From NCBI GenBank assembly GCA_028342535.1, contig JAOLWQ010000006.1, positions 1 to 64,000 on the forward strand: a stretch of 64,000 bases of DNA. The letters are read 5' to 3'. Made by a program: the position numbers and the translations under genes. The stretch comes from Methylophilaceae bacterium. GTDB taxonomy: Bacteria; Pseudomonadota; Gammaproteobacteria; Burkholderiales; Methylophilaceae. The notes beneath the pieces were generated by a model. The model saw nothing but the letters and a program-made list of their open reading frames with translations. It did no database searches and was not told the origin of the DNA. Shown here piece after piece: positions 9,785 through 18,760 of this stretch; position 1 is the stretch's first letter; each line of letters opens with the position of its first letter.

Positions 9785-10789
9785 ATGAAAAAAATAAAAT
9801 GGGCAATTTTAGGTGCTGCAAGAGTTAATGAAAGGCTTATTCCTGCAATTATTAATAGTAACCAAGGAGAGTTAGTTGCCATCGGCAGTCGTAGAAAAGA
9901 TTCAGCAAAAGAATGCATTCAAAAGTATGCTCAGGAGCATACAAAAAGTATAGCCTCTCATATGGGTTTTGATTTGATTCTAGATGATAAAGAAATAGAT
10001 GCCATTTATATACCACTATCAAATGAAGAACATACGCAGGTTGCTTTAAAAGCAATTAGAAATAAAAAACATGTGCTTATCGAAAAACCAATGGCAATTA
10101 AATCTCAAGAGGTTCAGCTTCTTATAAGTGAGGCAAAAAAAAATAATGTAAAAATTATGGAAGGTTTTATGTATGTATTTCACCCGCAATTTGATCGCAT
10201 TCAAAGCATTATTAATTCTAAAATACTAGGAGAAATAAACTACGCACACTCAATGTTCTCATTTCCTATTAAGCCTGAGAGATATTACCGAATCAATCGG
10301 GCAATGACTAACGGTGGAGGCGCCCTTTGGGACATAGGCCCTTATGCAATTCATACAATACGAAGTTGCTTTAAAGAAAATCCTATACGTGTATATGGAC
10401 AATCCAACCTAAATGAGCACGGTGCAGATATATCAACTACAGGAATGATTGATTTTGGCTCAAATAAGAAAGCAACATTTAATATTAGTTTTGAGTGTGT
10501 ACGGCGTTCTGAATTTGAAATATTTGGTCTTAATGGAAGATTAAAATGTCCTCTAGTCTGGCAGCCAGATAATTCGCCTGCAAAAATTATATACTCAACA
10601 GAAAAGTTAGGACTTAAAGAAGAGGTAGTTCCAACTGCAAACCATTTTGATTTAGAAATAGATCATTTTAATGAGTCTATTAATCAAGATAAAAATGTAA
10701 AACTAAATGGTGAAGATGCAATATGGAACTCAAAAACACTTGAAGCCATTCAAAAAAGTATTATAGATAATAAATGGGTAACACTCTAA
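9785..10789 (+). CDS. Gfo/Idh/MocA-family NAD(P)-dependent oxidoreductase
   Basis: A 334-residue sugar-type dehydrogenase. The N-terminal Rossmann fold begins KIKWAILGAARVNERL. The family EKP motif is in HVLIEKPMAI (about residue 98), and the C-terminal domain carries GGGALWDIGPYAIH, where the Asp/His pair acts in hydride transfer. The sequence most resembles the glucose-fructose oxidoreductase / dihydrodiol- or xylose-dehydrogenase branch, but the substrate cannot be read from it. Its stop codon is directly followed by the HAD gene start, so the two form a two-gene operon. The upstream gap contains a TATAAT element and an AT-only 9-bp direct repeat. Confidence 0.85.
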   Translation: MKKIKWAILGAARVNERLIPAIINSNQGELVAIGSRRKDSAKECIQKYAQEHTKSIASHMGFDLILDDKEIDAIYIPLSNEEHTQVALKAIRNKKHVLIEKPMAIKSQEVQLLISEAKKNNVKIMEGFMYVFHPQFDRIQSIINSKILGEINYAHSMFSFPIKPERYYRINRAMTNGGGALWDIGPYAIHTIRSCFKENPIRVYGQSNLNEHGADISTTGMIDFGSNKKATFNISFECVRRSEFEIFGLNGRLKCPLVWQPDNSPAKIIYSTEKLGLKEEVVPTANHFDLEIDHFNESINQDKNVKLNGEDAIWNSKTLEAIQKSIIDNKWVTL

Positions 10790-11428
10790 ATGGGCAAATA
10801 TTGGATATTTGATTTTGATGGCACATTAGTTGATTCTGAAAAACCCATTAAAAAATGCTACGAAAAGGTAGCTAAAGAGATAGTTCCATCCAGATTAAAA
10901 ACTGCTGAAAAAATCTTAATAGGTCCAACATTGCAAGACACAACAAAATTGATATTAGGTACAGAGAATTTACATAAATATGAAAAATTTATAATGTTAT
11001 TTAAAAAAGAATATGATGAAAATTTGTTATTAGATACAAGACCATACTTGGGTGTATCAGAAACATTAAAACAATTAGTCACCCGTGGAGACAAATTAGC
11101 AATTGCGACAAACAAAAGACAAGCAGCAACCCTAAAACTTATTAATCATTATGGCTGGCATGATTACTTTCAATGGATTGCTTGTACTGACGAAAAAATA
11201 CATGAAATAAGAAATAAAAATAAATTAGTTACATTTTTCATTAAGAATAATCCTGAATTTTCAAATGCTTATTTTGTTGGCGATACAGAAAATGATGGAT
11301 CTGCTGCGACACATAATAAACTTAAATTTATTAAAGTAAAATATGGTTATGGAAAAAATCAAAATTGGATTAATTTTGATATTTATAACTCTATCAATAA
11401 TTTTAACGAATTAATAAATATAAATTAA
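10790..11428 (+). CDS. HAD-superfamily hydrolase (phosphoglycolate phosphatase-like)
   Basis: A 212-residue HAD phosphatase of the Gph/beta-phosphoglucomutase-like subclass. Motif I is DFDGTLVDS at residues 8-16 (nucleophile and acid/base aspartates both present), motif II is IATNKR, and motif IV is VGDTENDG. An alpha-helical cap occupies about residues 20-85. It starts immediately after the stop of the oxidoreductase gene and converges on the polysaccharide operon. Candidate substrates are phosphoglycolate or a sugar phosphate; I cannot choose between them. Confidence 0.8.
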   Translation: MGKYWIFDFDGTLVDSEKPIKKCYEKVAKEIVPSRLKTAEKILIGPTLQDTTKLILGTENLHKYEKFIMLFKKEYDENLLLDTRPYLGVSETLKQLVTRGDKLAIATNKRQAATLKLINHYGWHDYFQWIACTDEKIHEIRNKNKLVTFFIKNNPEFSNAYFVGDTENDGSAATHNKLKFIKVKYGYGKNQNWINFDIYNSINNFNELININ

Positions 11429-11488
11429 ATATTATGAATTGGCTATTAATTCAAACTAAGTCCATTGAGGAAAAAATTAATAAAAAAA

Positions 11489-13336
11489 TTATCTAGTACT
11501 TTTATAATCTTTAACCCAACGTTTCAATTCTTTTTTTATCTTAGCCTCATTCATATCTGATGAATAATTAATCCATTTAATAATAGCTTTATTTGAAAAC
11601 TTTTGTTTTAATTTTGTTGTCACAGCTATTCTTATTTTTTTATGTTTTGTTGGTTTAGTAAACTCATGATTAGCTAGCAACTCCTCAAAAAGCTTCTCTC
11701 CAGGTCGTAATCCGGTAAAAATTATTTTAATTTCATCTTTGTGAAGGCCTGATAATTTAATCATATCTTTAGCTAAATCTAAAATTTTAATTGGCTTACC
11801 CATTTCCAGAACAAATATTTCACCTCCTAATCCCATCATACTTGCTTGTAAAACAAGTTGAGAAGCTTCAGGGATTGACATAAAATATCTAGTTATATCT
11901 CTATGAGTCACAGTAACGGGTCCTCCCATTTCAATTTGTTTTTTAAATAAAGGAATCACACTTCCGCTACTACCAAGAACATTTCCAAACCTTACTATGA
12001 TAAATTCTGTTCCAGTTTTAGATTGAAGAGTTTGACATAAAATTTCTGCTAAGCGCTTACTTGCGCCCATCACATTTGTCGGATTGATTGCTTTATCAGT
12101 TGATATTAAAACAAACTTATTAACATTCAACGATTTACATATCTTGGCAAGTAAAAAAGTACCTTTAGCATTATTTATTAATACTTCTGCCACATTCTCA
12201 GTTTCCATAAGGGGTACATGTTTATAGGCTGCCGCATGCAAAACTACGCTAGGTTTATTTCTACCTAATAAATCTTTCATACGCTTTTCATTTTTTATAT
12301 CAGCAACAACAAATAAAATTTTTGTTTTAGATGGGTCGTGAATTGACTGCTCTAGCTGATATAAAGCAGCTTCTGAAATATCAACGCATAAAGCAATCTT
12401 TGGTTTAAATTTTAGGACTTGACGAGTAAGCTCTGATCCGATTGATCCCCCTGCCCCAGAAATCATGACGATATCATTTTGGATTAATTTTTTAAGATCA
12501 GAATTATCTAAATTAACTGCATCTCTTCCGAGTAGATCCTCAACATCAACTTGTCTAATTTGTGAAACACTTAGTCGTCCGCTACTTAAGTCTTCAAAAT
12601 TTGGAATAGTTAATAACTCAAGATCTAGGTTCTTAATTATATTTAAAGCAATTCTTCTTTCTTCGAAATCAGAAGATGGCATTGCTATTATTGCTGTCTC
12701 AATTTTTAATTTTTTATATAGTTTAGGAAGCAACTCAATAGCACCTAGGATTTTTACCCCAGATACCTCCCTACCCTTTAATGAAATATCGCTACCCAAT
12801 AGCCCAAGAATCCTCCAATTTGGGTTTCTGGAAAGAGTTTTAACTAAAGATACCCCTTCTTTACTAGTGCCCAAAATAATAGCGTTTTTAGGTTTAATTG
12901 AAGAAAAGTCATATTCTTTATATTCCCTTAAGCCTCTATATATAATACGACTTCCGAACATAAATAATATTAGAAGTAGGGGATTTAAAAGAATAATTGA
13001 ACGGGGAATTACAGGTTGGTGATCATAATAAAAAGTAAAATATCCAGCGAGCACTAGAGTTGAATAAAATACTCCTGCGGAGATTGTTCTTATATCAATA
13101 ATGCTTGAATGTCTCCATGATGCCCTATGAATTCTTAAGTATAGAAACAATATTGCTTGAACAAAGACTACTGTGCCCAAATTGCTAATCATTGAAATAA
13201 ATTGATCTTCGGGAACTACAAAATTAAACCTAATAATATAAGCAGATATCCAAGCTGAGCAAATTACAAATAAATCATGAGTAAAAACAATTAAATTCCT
13301 ATTATTTATTATTAAGTTTTTAATCTGCTTATTCAT
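11489..13336 (-). CDS. Membrane UDP-GlcNAc 4,6-dehydratase (WbpM/PglF/CapD family)
   Basis: A 615-residue nucleotide-sugar dehydratase of the large membrane type. Four transmembrane helices span about residues 15-125. A first Rossmann-like domain (AIILGTSKEGVSLV) is followed by the catalytic SDR domain starting at MISGAGGSIGSELT (about residue 292). The SDR part has the sub-family motif ISTDKAINPTNVMGASKR, where Met replaces the usual catalytic Tyr, as in WbpM and FlmA relatives. These enzymes make UDP-4-keto-6-deoxy-GlcNAc, the precursor of QuiNAc/FucNAc-type sugars. It overlaps the WbpL-like transferase gene by one base; the pair resembles wbpL-wbpM at the end of Pseudomonas O-antigen loci. 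Last gene of the operon. Confidence 0.9.
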   Translation of the reverse strand: MNKQIKNLIINNRNLIVFTHDLFVICSAWISAYIIRFNFVVPEDQFISMISNLGTVVFVQAILFLYLRIHRASWRHSSIIDIRTISAGVFYSTLVLAGYFTFYYDHQPVIPRSIILLNPLLLILFMFGSRIIYRGLREYKEYDFSSIKPKNAIILGTSKEGVSLVKTLSRNPNWRILGLLGSDISLKGREVSGVKILGAIELLPKLYKKLKIETAIIAMPSSDFEERRIALNIIKNLDLELLTIPNFEDLSSGRLSVSQIRQVDVEDLLGRDAVNLDNSDLKKLIQNDIVMISGAGGSIGSELTRQVLKFKPKIALCVDISEAALYQLEQSIHDPSKTKILFVVADIKNEKRMKDLLGRNKPSVVLHAAAYKHVPLMETENVAEVLINNAKGTFLLAKICKSLNVNKFVLISTDKAINPTNVMGASKRLAEILCQTLQSKTGTEFIIVRFGNVLGSSGSVIPLFKKQIEMGGPVTVTHRDITRYFMSIPEASQLVLQASMMGLGGEIFVLEMGKPIKILDLAKDMIKLSGLHKDEIKIIFTGLRPGEKLFEELLANHEFTKPTKHKKIRIAVTTKLKQKFSNKAIIKWINYSSDMNEAKIKKELKRWVKDYKSTR

Positions 13337-14352
13337 TATTTATTCTTTTTAAGTAAATGCTTAGCCCACATTATATCTACAAATCGCATCATTAAAACAA
13401 AGGATGAGAATAATAAAATAATCATAATGATGATAATTTCTTGGGTATTTATTACTGCTGCTAGAATTCCAATGATTCCTACACAAATCATTAATCCATA
13501 AGAAAATAGCGCTACTTGTTTGTGAGAATAACCTACAAGTATAGCTCTTTGATAATAATGACTTCTATGAGCCTTAAGCAAAGACTCTTTTTTTAGAACT
13601 CGCTTTACTAAAGTAACACCTGAATCTAATATAAATGGAGAAAAAATAACTAATGGAAACCATAATGGCCATAAAGTTTTGTACCAACCAATTACACCCA
13701 AGGCTCCACATAAAAAACCTAATGGAATAGATCCAGTATCCCCCATGAATATTTTAGCAGGAGGGAAATTAAAAAATAAAAAACCAATACAAGAAGCAAT
13801 TATAATAATATTAAATATTGCAAAGCTTATATCGCCTAAAATAATAGATAAAATTGCATAGCAACTAAAACCAATTATAGACATACCTGAGGCTAATCCA
13901 TCTGATCCATCCATGAAGTTGTATAAATTTAACACCCACACAAGATAAAATAATAAAATAATAAAAAATATATAGCTAATATGTAAATCTAAAGTGAAGA
14001 GAAATATTAGAGCAGTTAAAAAATGAATAGCTAAACGAATAAGTGGTTTAATACCTATAAGGTCATCGAAGAAAGATAAAGCAATTAAAACCAATAAAAA
14101 AGGAAGTAGGAATAGTAACTCCGTACAATATAGAATAGTTGAGAAAATAATTGAATTCATAACGGCAAGGCCACCGAGCCTTGGTATTGGTTTAACATGT
14201 AATGATCGCTGATTAGGGATATCAAGAAACTTATTGAGACTTTTTGAATTCAAGATATACCAAGTAGATGAAGTTACAACTAATAGCGTTGTAAAAAATG
14301 CTAAAAGAAATTGTTTAGCATAAAAAAAGTTGAGGGATATAATAAAATCCAT
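13336..14352 (-). CDS. Polyprenyl-phosphate sugar-1-phosphate transferase (WecA/WbpL/MraY family)
   Basis: A 338-residue polytopic membrane protein with about ten hydrophobic helices. Family motifs are FFDDLIGI (the aspartate pair), NLYNFMDGSDGLASG and FMGDTGSIPLGF. These enzymes attach the first sugar phosphate to undecaprenyl phosphate to start O-antigen repeat assembly. The RSLHVKPIPRLGGLA stretch near residue 45 is also typical. Its position next to the WbpM-like dehydratase suggests the primer sugar is a 6-deoxy-HexNAc such as QuiNAc or FucNAc (inference by analogy to WbpL). One-base overlap with the downstream gene. Confidence 0.9.
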   Translation of the reverse strand: MDFIISLNFFYAKQFLLAFFTTLLVVTSSTWYILNSKSLNKFLDIPNQRSLHVKPIPRLGGLAVMNSIIFSTILYCTELLFLLPFLLVLIALSFFDDLIGIKPLIRLAIHFLTALIFLFTLDLHISYIFFIILLFYLVWVLNLYNFMDGSDGLASGMSIIGFSCYAILSIILGDISFAIFNIIIIASCIGFLFFNFPPAKIFMGDTGSIPLGFLCGALGVIGWYKTLWPLWFPLVIFSPFILDSGVTLVKRVLKKESLLKAHRSHYYQRAILVGYSHKQVALFSYGLMICVGIIGILAAVINTQEIIIIMIILLFSSFVLMMRFVDIMWAKHLLKKNK

Positions 14353-14408
14353 TTAGTTATTTTATCAGAGGAATCAAGACAATGGATTAAGGGTGACTTA
14401 GAAATTAG

Positions 14409-15533
14409 CTAGGTTAATTTATGACTATAAAAATCTTTCCAGTATTTAACTAATATTTTTGAATCGAATTCGCTTATTGCTCTTTTTTTTGCAGCATCAC
14501 CAAGATTAGTAACTAACTTTCTATCCTTAAATAAAGCTATCATTAATCTCACAATTTCTTCCACATCGCTTGGTTCATGAACCATACCAGTTTTATTTTT
14601 AACTATTGCATCAGTTAATCCATATATATTTGAAACAATTGATGGCACTCCAGTTGCAGCAGCCTCAATAACAACATTTCCAAATCCTTCACGATAACTT
14701 GGCAAACAAAGTACATCAGATATGGCTAAAAAATCTTGAGGGGATGAAGTTATGTCAGAAAATATAATATTTGATTGCTTTCCTTTAAATTTATATGCAA
14801 CATCTTCCTCATCAGGCCCAATTAAAAGTAAATATGCAGATTTTAAATCTGCTAATATAAATGAATTAATTAAATCATATATACCCTTGTCAGAATTTAA
14901 TCGGCCGAGAAATACAAAAACAAAAGAATTGGGTGATATTTTAAGTTTCTTACGTAACGATAGCTTTACTTTTCTATTTGGTTTAAATTTTCCTAGATCA
15001 ACACCAGATACTGAACCGCTTCCAAAAACTAAAGACTTATCTTTATGTAAAATATTTTCTTTAACAAGGAAATTATATTGAGATTTGCTATCAATAATAT
15101 TGTGAGTTGATAAAGTACCAATTATTTTATCAATTAACTTTAATAGTAATCGAGATAGTCCTGATTTAGTTGCCCATACTTGACCAGTAAAACAATGTAC
15201 CCTGACAGGGATGAACGTTACAAATGAAGCAACCATAGCCAATAATCCTGCTTTTGGTGTGATTGAATGTACAGCGTCGTATCTTTTAATAATAAATAAA
15301 TATACTAACTGAGTAATAGAAATTAAATCTGAAACAATATTCACGTCTCTTGAAAAATTAATATTTACTAAATTAATATCTAATTTTTTATCAATTAAAA
15401 ATTTAGGATTTTTAAGATTAACAATAACTGTCAAATCATAATATTTGGATAGTTCTTTTAAATGGCTTAATAAGAATGCGCTCACTGCAAATTCAACTGT
15501 AGCTACAAAACATATAGACTTTCTATTTATCAT
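14409..15533 (-). CDS. Glycosyltransferase family 4 protein
   Basis: A 374-residue GT-B glycosyltransferase. The N-terminal domain begins KSICFVATVEFAVSAFLLSH. The donor-binding C-terminal domain holds FVFLGRLNSDKGIYDLI and the GT4 Glu-x7-Glu motif in YREGFGNVVIEAAATGVPS. It sits between colD and the WbpL-like gene, so it probably adds the second residue to the lipid-linked primer or links one of the sugars made by this operon. It is the only recognisable glycosyltransferase in the cluster; no Wzx flippase, Wzy polymerase or further transferases are present in the window, so the locus must be completed elsewhere. Confidence 0.88.
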   Translation of the reverse strand: MINRKSICFVATVEFAVSAFLLSHLKELSKYYDLTVIVNLKNPKFLIDKKLDINLVNINFSRDVNIVSDLISITQLVYLFIIKRYDAVHSITPKAGLLAMVASFVTFIPVRVHCFTGQVWATKSGLSRLLLKLIDKIIGTLSTHNIIDSKSQYNFLVKENILHKDKSLVFGSGSVSGVDLGKFKPNRKVKLSLRKKLKISPNSFVFVFLGRLNSDKGIYDLINSFILADLKSAYLLLIGPDEEDVAYKFKGKQSNIIFSDITSSPQDFLAISDVLCLPSYREGFGNVVIEAAATGVPSIVSNIYGLTDAIVKNKTGMVHEPSDVEEIVRLMIALFKDRKLVTNLGDAAKKRAISEFDSKILVKYWKDFYSHKLT

Positions 15534-15570
15534 AAATTATTCTTTGCAATAAAGTAATTCTTTATAATTT

Positions 15571-16737
15571 TCAAAAGCTTAATAAAGCCTCAAAAGCTTT
15601 AGGTATAGGGTAATGGTGATTACCTATAAATAATCCATTCTTATCAAGATATTCTGCATTTTTTAAACTATCATGAACTGTGTAATCAAAAAACTTGATA
15701 ACTTCATTTTTCAGAAAATTTCCAGTAACAATTGGTCTTAGTTCGAAGCCTAATTGATTTAACTTATTAACTAATTCTTTTCTTGTTAAATCACTACCCG
15801 GCCTAATGATGATACTAAAACCGAACCAACTACTGGCCCCAACTTCTTTTTGAATTAGTAAGTCAGGGTGATTTGACAAAGTGTCTGAAAATAATTTAGC
15901 ATTTTTACGACGTTCAGAAATGATCATAGGTAATTTTTTTACTTGCTCAACACCCAATGCTCCTTCAAGCTCCAATGGTCGAACGTTATAGCCAGGCAGA
16001 ACAAATCGAAAAGATTCTTCTAATAAATCATCGCTTTTATCGCCGCAAATTAAATTTTTAACTGGTAAATCGCGGGTCCATCCATGCGACCTTAGAGAGA
16101 TTAATATTTGCTGTATCTCTTCATCATCAGTAACTATTAGCCCACCCTCCATCGTTGAAATATGGTGACTATAAAACGAACTAAATGTCCCCATCACCCC
16201 AAAAGTTCCAGCCTTTTTATTGTTGAATGTTGCACCCATTGATTCGCAATTATCTTCTAATAAAATAATTTTTTTATCTTGAATTATCTTATCAATAAAA
16301 TCAAAATCATTTGGATTTCCAAGTAAATTAACAGCTAAAACTACTCGTGTTTTATTTGATATTGCTGACTCTAATTGAGCTAAATCATAATTAAGTGTTT
16401 CTATGTCAATATCAACAAACTTAATTTTTAACCCGTATTGATAAAGAGGATAATAAGTAGTGCTCCATGATACTGCTGGGACAATCACCTCGTCCCCTCT
16501 TTTAAGTTTTAATTTTGGATTCTTACTATAAAAAAGAGCACCAATCATTAATAAGTTTGCAGATGATCCAGAATTTACCATTACAGCATGCTGACTTCCA
16601 ATATACTTTGCGAATTCCCTTTCAAACAAGCGTACATTTTCTCCCATAGTAAAATTACCTGATGCAATAACTTTTTGCATTGCATCAATTTCTTTTTGAT
16701 CCCAAGTTGCTGTAGCTAGTGGATATTTAAAGGTCAT
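15571..16737 (-). CDS. colD: GDP-4-keto-6-deoxy-D-mannose 3-dehydratase (ColD)
   Basis: A 388-residue PLP enzyme of the DegT/DnrJ/EryC1/StrS fold. Where aminotransferases of this fold have the PLP-binding lysine, this one has histidine: the segment is FSSFYSHHISTMEGGL, residues about 183-198. That substitution is the hallmark of ColD, which removes the C3 hydroxyl of GDP-4-keto-6-deoxymannose using PLP and glutamate. Other stretches match my memory of E. coli/Salmonella ColD closely, such as YPLATATWDQKE, FTMGENVRLFE, SWSTTYYPLYQYGL, LPGYNVRPLE and PIVTGNFLKNEV. It overlaps colC by four bases and shares an operon with manC and gmd, exactly the colitose set. The family is certain; the activity is inferred. 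Confidence 0.92.
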   Translation of the reverse strand: MTFKYPLATATWDQKEIDAMQKVIASGNFTMGENVRLFEREFAKYIGSQHAVMVNSGSSANLLMIGALFYSKNPKLKLKRGDEVIVPAVSWSTTYYPLYQYGLKIKFVDIDIETLNYDLAQLESAISNKTRVVLAVNLLGNPNDFDFIDKIIQDKKIILLEDNCESMGATFNNKKAGTFGVMGTFSSFYSHHISTMEGGLIVTDDEEIQQILISLRSHGWTRDLPVKNLICGDKSDDLLEESFRFVLPGYNVRPLELEGALGVEQVKKLPMIISERRKNAKLFSDTLSNHPDLLIQKEVGASSWFGFSIIIRPGSDLTRKELVNKLNQLGFELRPIVTGNFLKNEVIKFFDYTVHDSLKNAEYLDKNGLFIGNHHYPIPKAFEALLSF

Positions 16738-17666
16738 TTAGCTATCTCTTTTAAATAAAATTCATATGTTTTTTTTAATCCAACTTCAATACTTATTTTT
16801 GGTTGCCATCCTAGCTTAGTTTGAAGATCTGTATTAACTAACTTACGAATCATCCCAACTGGTTTTGTTTTATCATAAGTAAAATTTCCAGTAAATCCAA
16901 TAATTTTTGCGATTTTTCTATAGTATTCATCAATTGTCATATCAATACCTAAGCCAATATTCATATATTTAGGAAGTTCATCAAAATGATTAATAGACCA
17001 TATTATTGCTTCAGCCAGATCGCCAGAATACATAAATTCTCGCCGAGCCATTCCGTCGCCCCAGATTTCAACTTCATTTTCATTATTATTTTTTGCCTGA
17101 TGAATCTTATGAATTACAGCTGCAATTAAATGTGAATAATCAGTTTTAAATTTATCAAATTTCCCATAAAGGTTGCATGGGATTAAAGTCTTATAACTAA
17201 AACTGTTATCTTCTTTCGTCACATACTCACATAATCGTGCTGTAGCTAATTTTGCAATTGCATATCCTTCATTAGTTTCTTCAAGCCTACCCGAAAGAAG
17301 CATGTCTTCTGTGAGAGGTTTAGTTATATTAGCTGGGTACATACAAGAGCTACCAATATTAATTAACTTTTTTATTCCAGACTTATAAGCACCCATAATA
17401 ATATTCTTACCCATATCTAAATTATCTACTAAAAAACTTACGGGCTCCCTCATATTTGCATGAATACCCCCTATTTTTCCAGCTGCATGAATTATCATTT
17501 CAGGCTTATATTTTAAAAGATAATTTTCTACCTGTTCAAAATCGCGAAGATCTAACTCACTTGATCTTGGTGACAAGATATCGTAGAAAGATATATCTGG
17601 ATGTTCAAGTAAATTCTTTCCCACCATCCCGCCTGAACCAGTTAATAAAATAGTTTTCTTAGTCAT
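16734..17666 (-). CDS. colC: GDP-sugar epimerase/reductase: GDP-L-colitose synthase (ColC) or GDP-L-fucose synthase
   Basis: A 310-residue SDR protein of the Fcl/WcaG family. Its dinucleotide site is TGSGGMVGKNL (residues 9-19). The catalytic Ser is in NIGSSCMYP, and the Tyr-x3-Lys is in EGYAIAKLATARLCEY. Family members epimerise C5 (and C3 for fucose) and then reduce the 4-keto group. Next to ColD, the expected substrate is GDP-4-keto-3,6-dideoxymannose and the product GDP-L-colitose. Sequence alone does not separate ColC from fucose synthase, so the choice rests on the 4-base overlap with colD and on gmd/manC nearby. Confidence 0.85.
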   Translation of the reverse strand: MTKKTILLTGSGGMVGKNLLEHPDISFYDILSPRSSELDLRDFEQVENYLLKYKPEMIIHAAGKIGGIHANMREPVSFLVDNLDMGKNIIMGAYKSGIKKLINIGSSCMYPANITKPLTEDMLLSGRLEETNEGYAIAKLATARLCEYVTKEDNSFSYKTLIPCNLYGKFDKFKTDYSHLIAAVIHKIHQAKNNNENEVEIWGDGMARREFMYSGDLAEAIIWSINHFDELPKYMNIGLGIDMTIDEYYRKIAKIIGFTGNFTYDKTKPVGMIRKLVNTDLQTKLGWQPKISIEVGLKKTYEFYLKEIAK

Positions 17667-17674
17667 ACAAAAAA

Positions 17675-18760
17675 TTACTCATTGTAATTAGGAGTTTTAT
17701 AGCCGTGTTTTTTAGTTAACTCATCTCGCTGAGCTGTACTAAGGTCCTCTCGAACCATCTCTGAAACTAGTGCATTAAAATCAATTTTTGGTTTCCAGCC
17801 TAATTTTTCCATCGCTTTTGATGCATCTCCAAGAAGTGTTTCAACCTCAGTTGGCCGGTAATATCTTGAGTCAACGGAAACTATTATTTTTCCAGATGAA
17901 TCATAGCCTTTTTCATCTTTACCTTTTCCTTTCCAGGTCATTTTGATGTCAAGTTCTTTTGCTGCAGCATTTACAAAATCACGAACACTATACTGAGATC
18001 CAGTTGCAATAACAAAATCTTCAGGTTTATCTTGTTGTAGCATTAACCATTGCATTTCAACATAATCTTTTGCGTGACCCCAGTCTCTTAATGCATTCAT
18101 ATTTCCAAGATATAAACAATCTTGAAGTCCTAATTTAATCCTGGCCAAAGCTCGAGTTATTTTTCGAGTTACGAATGTTTCACCTCTTATTGGGCTCTCA
18201 TGATTAAATAAAATACCGTTACAGGCAAAAATACCATACGCTTCTCTATAATTTATTGTAATCCAATGCGCATAGAGTTTAGCTGCCGCATAAGGGCTCC
18301 TTGGGTAAAATGGTGTTGTTTCTTTTTGTGGTGTTTCTTGAACTAATCCATATAATTCAGATGTTGAGGCTTGATAAAATTTAGTCTTTTTTTCTAAACC
18401 TAGAATACGGATCGCCTCAAGTATTCGAAGAGGGCCTAAGGCATCTGAGTTAGCAGTATATTCTGGTTCTTCAAACGATACAGCAACATGACTTTGCGCT
18501 GCTAAATTATAAATCTCATCTGGTTTTACCTTTTGGATAATTTGAGTAAGGCTCAATGAGTCTGTCATATCTCCATGATGAAGATGAAATGGTCTTCCTT
18601 GTTCATGTGGATCATGAAATAAATGATCGATTCTTGAGGTATTGAAAGATGAGCTTCGACGTTTCATACCATGAACTTCATAACCTTTATCAAGTAAAAA
18701 TTCAGATAGATATGCTCCATCTTGTCCAGTTACACCAGTAATTAATGCTATTTTATTCAT
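17675..18760 (-). CDS. gmd: GDP-mannose 4,6-dehydratase
   Basis: Converts GDP-D-mannose to GDP-4-keto-6-deoxy-D-mannose; 361 residues. The NADP site is [18 protein letters not shown] at the N-terminus with the [14 protein letters not shown] block that follows. The catalytic TxE...YxxxK set is visible in [14 protein letters not shown] and [15 protein letters not shown], and [18 protein letters not shown] is a Gmd signature. It overlaps manC by eight bases and precedes colC by eight. Its product feeds ColD here, making this the branch-point enzyme of the presumed colitose pathway. Confidence 0.96.
   Translation of the reverse strand: MNKIALITGVTGQDGAYLSEFLLDKGYEVHGMKRRSSSFNTSRIDHLFHDPHEQGRPFHLHHGDMTDSLSLTQIIQKVKPDEIYNLAAQSHVAVSFEEPEYTANSDALGPLRILEAIRILGLEKKTKFYQASTSELYGLVQETPQKETTPFYPRSPYAAAKLYAHWITINYREAYGIFACNGILFNHESPIRGETFVTRKITRALARIKLGLQDCLYLGNMNALRDWGHAKDYVEMQWLMLQQDKPEDFVIATGSQYSVRDFVNAAAKELDIKMTWKGKGKDEKGYDSSGKIIVSVDSRYYRPTEVETLLGDASKAMEKLGWKPKIDFNALVSEMVREDLSTAQRDELTKKHGYKTPNYNE

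Noticed and set aside
12465-13022. 185-codon open frame on the plus strand inside the WbpM-like gene
   Set aside because: It lies wholly antisense to a well-conserved coding region, has no ribosome-binding site, and has Ser/Leu/Ile-rich composition typical of antisense frames in AT-rich genes.
15571-16737. Perosamine-type aminotransferase
   Set aside because: The PLP lysine is replaced by histidine and neighbouring blocks match ColD, so transamination of that type is unlikely.
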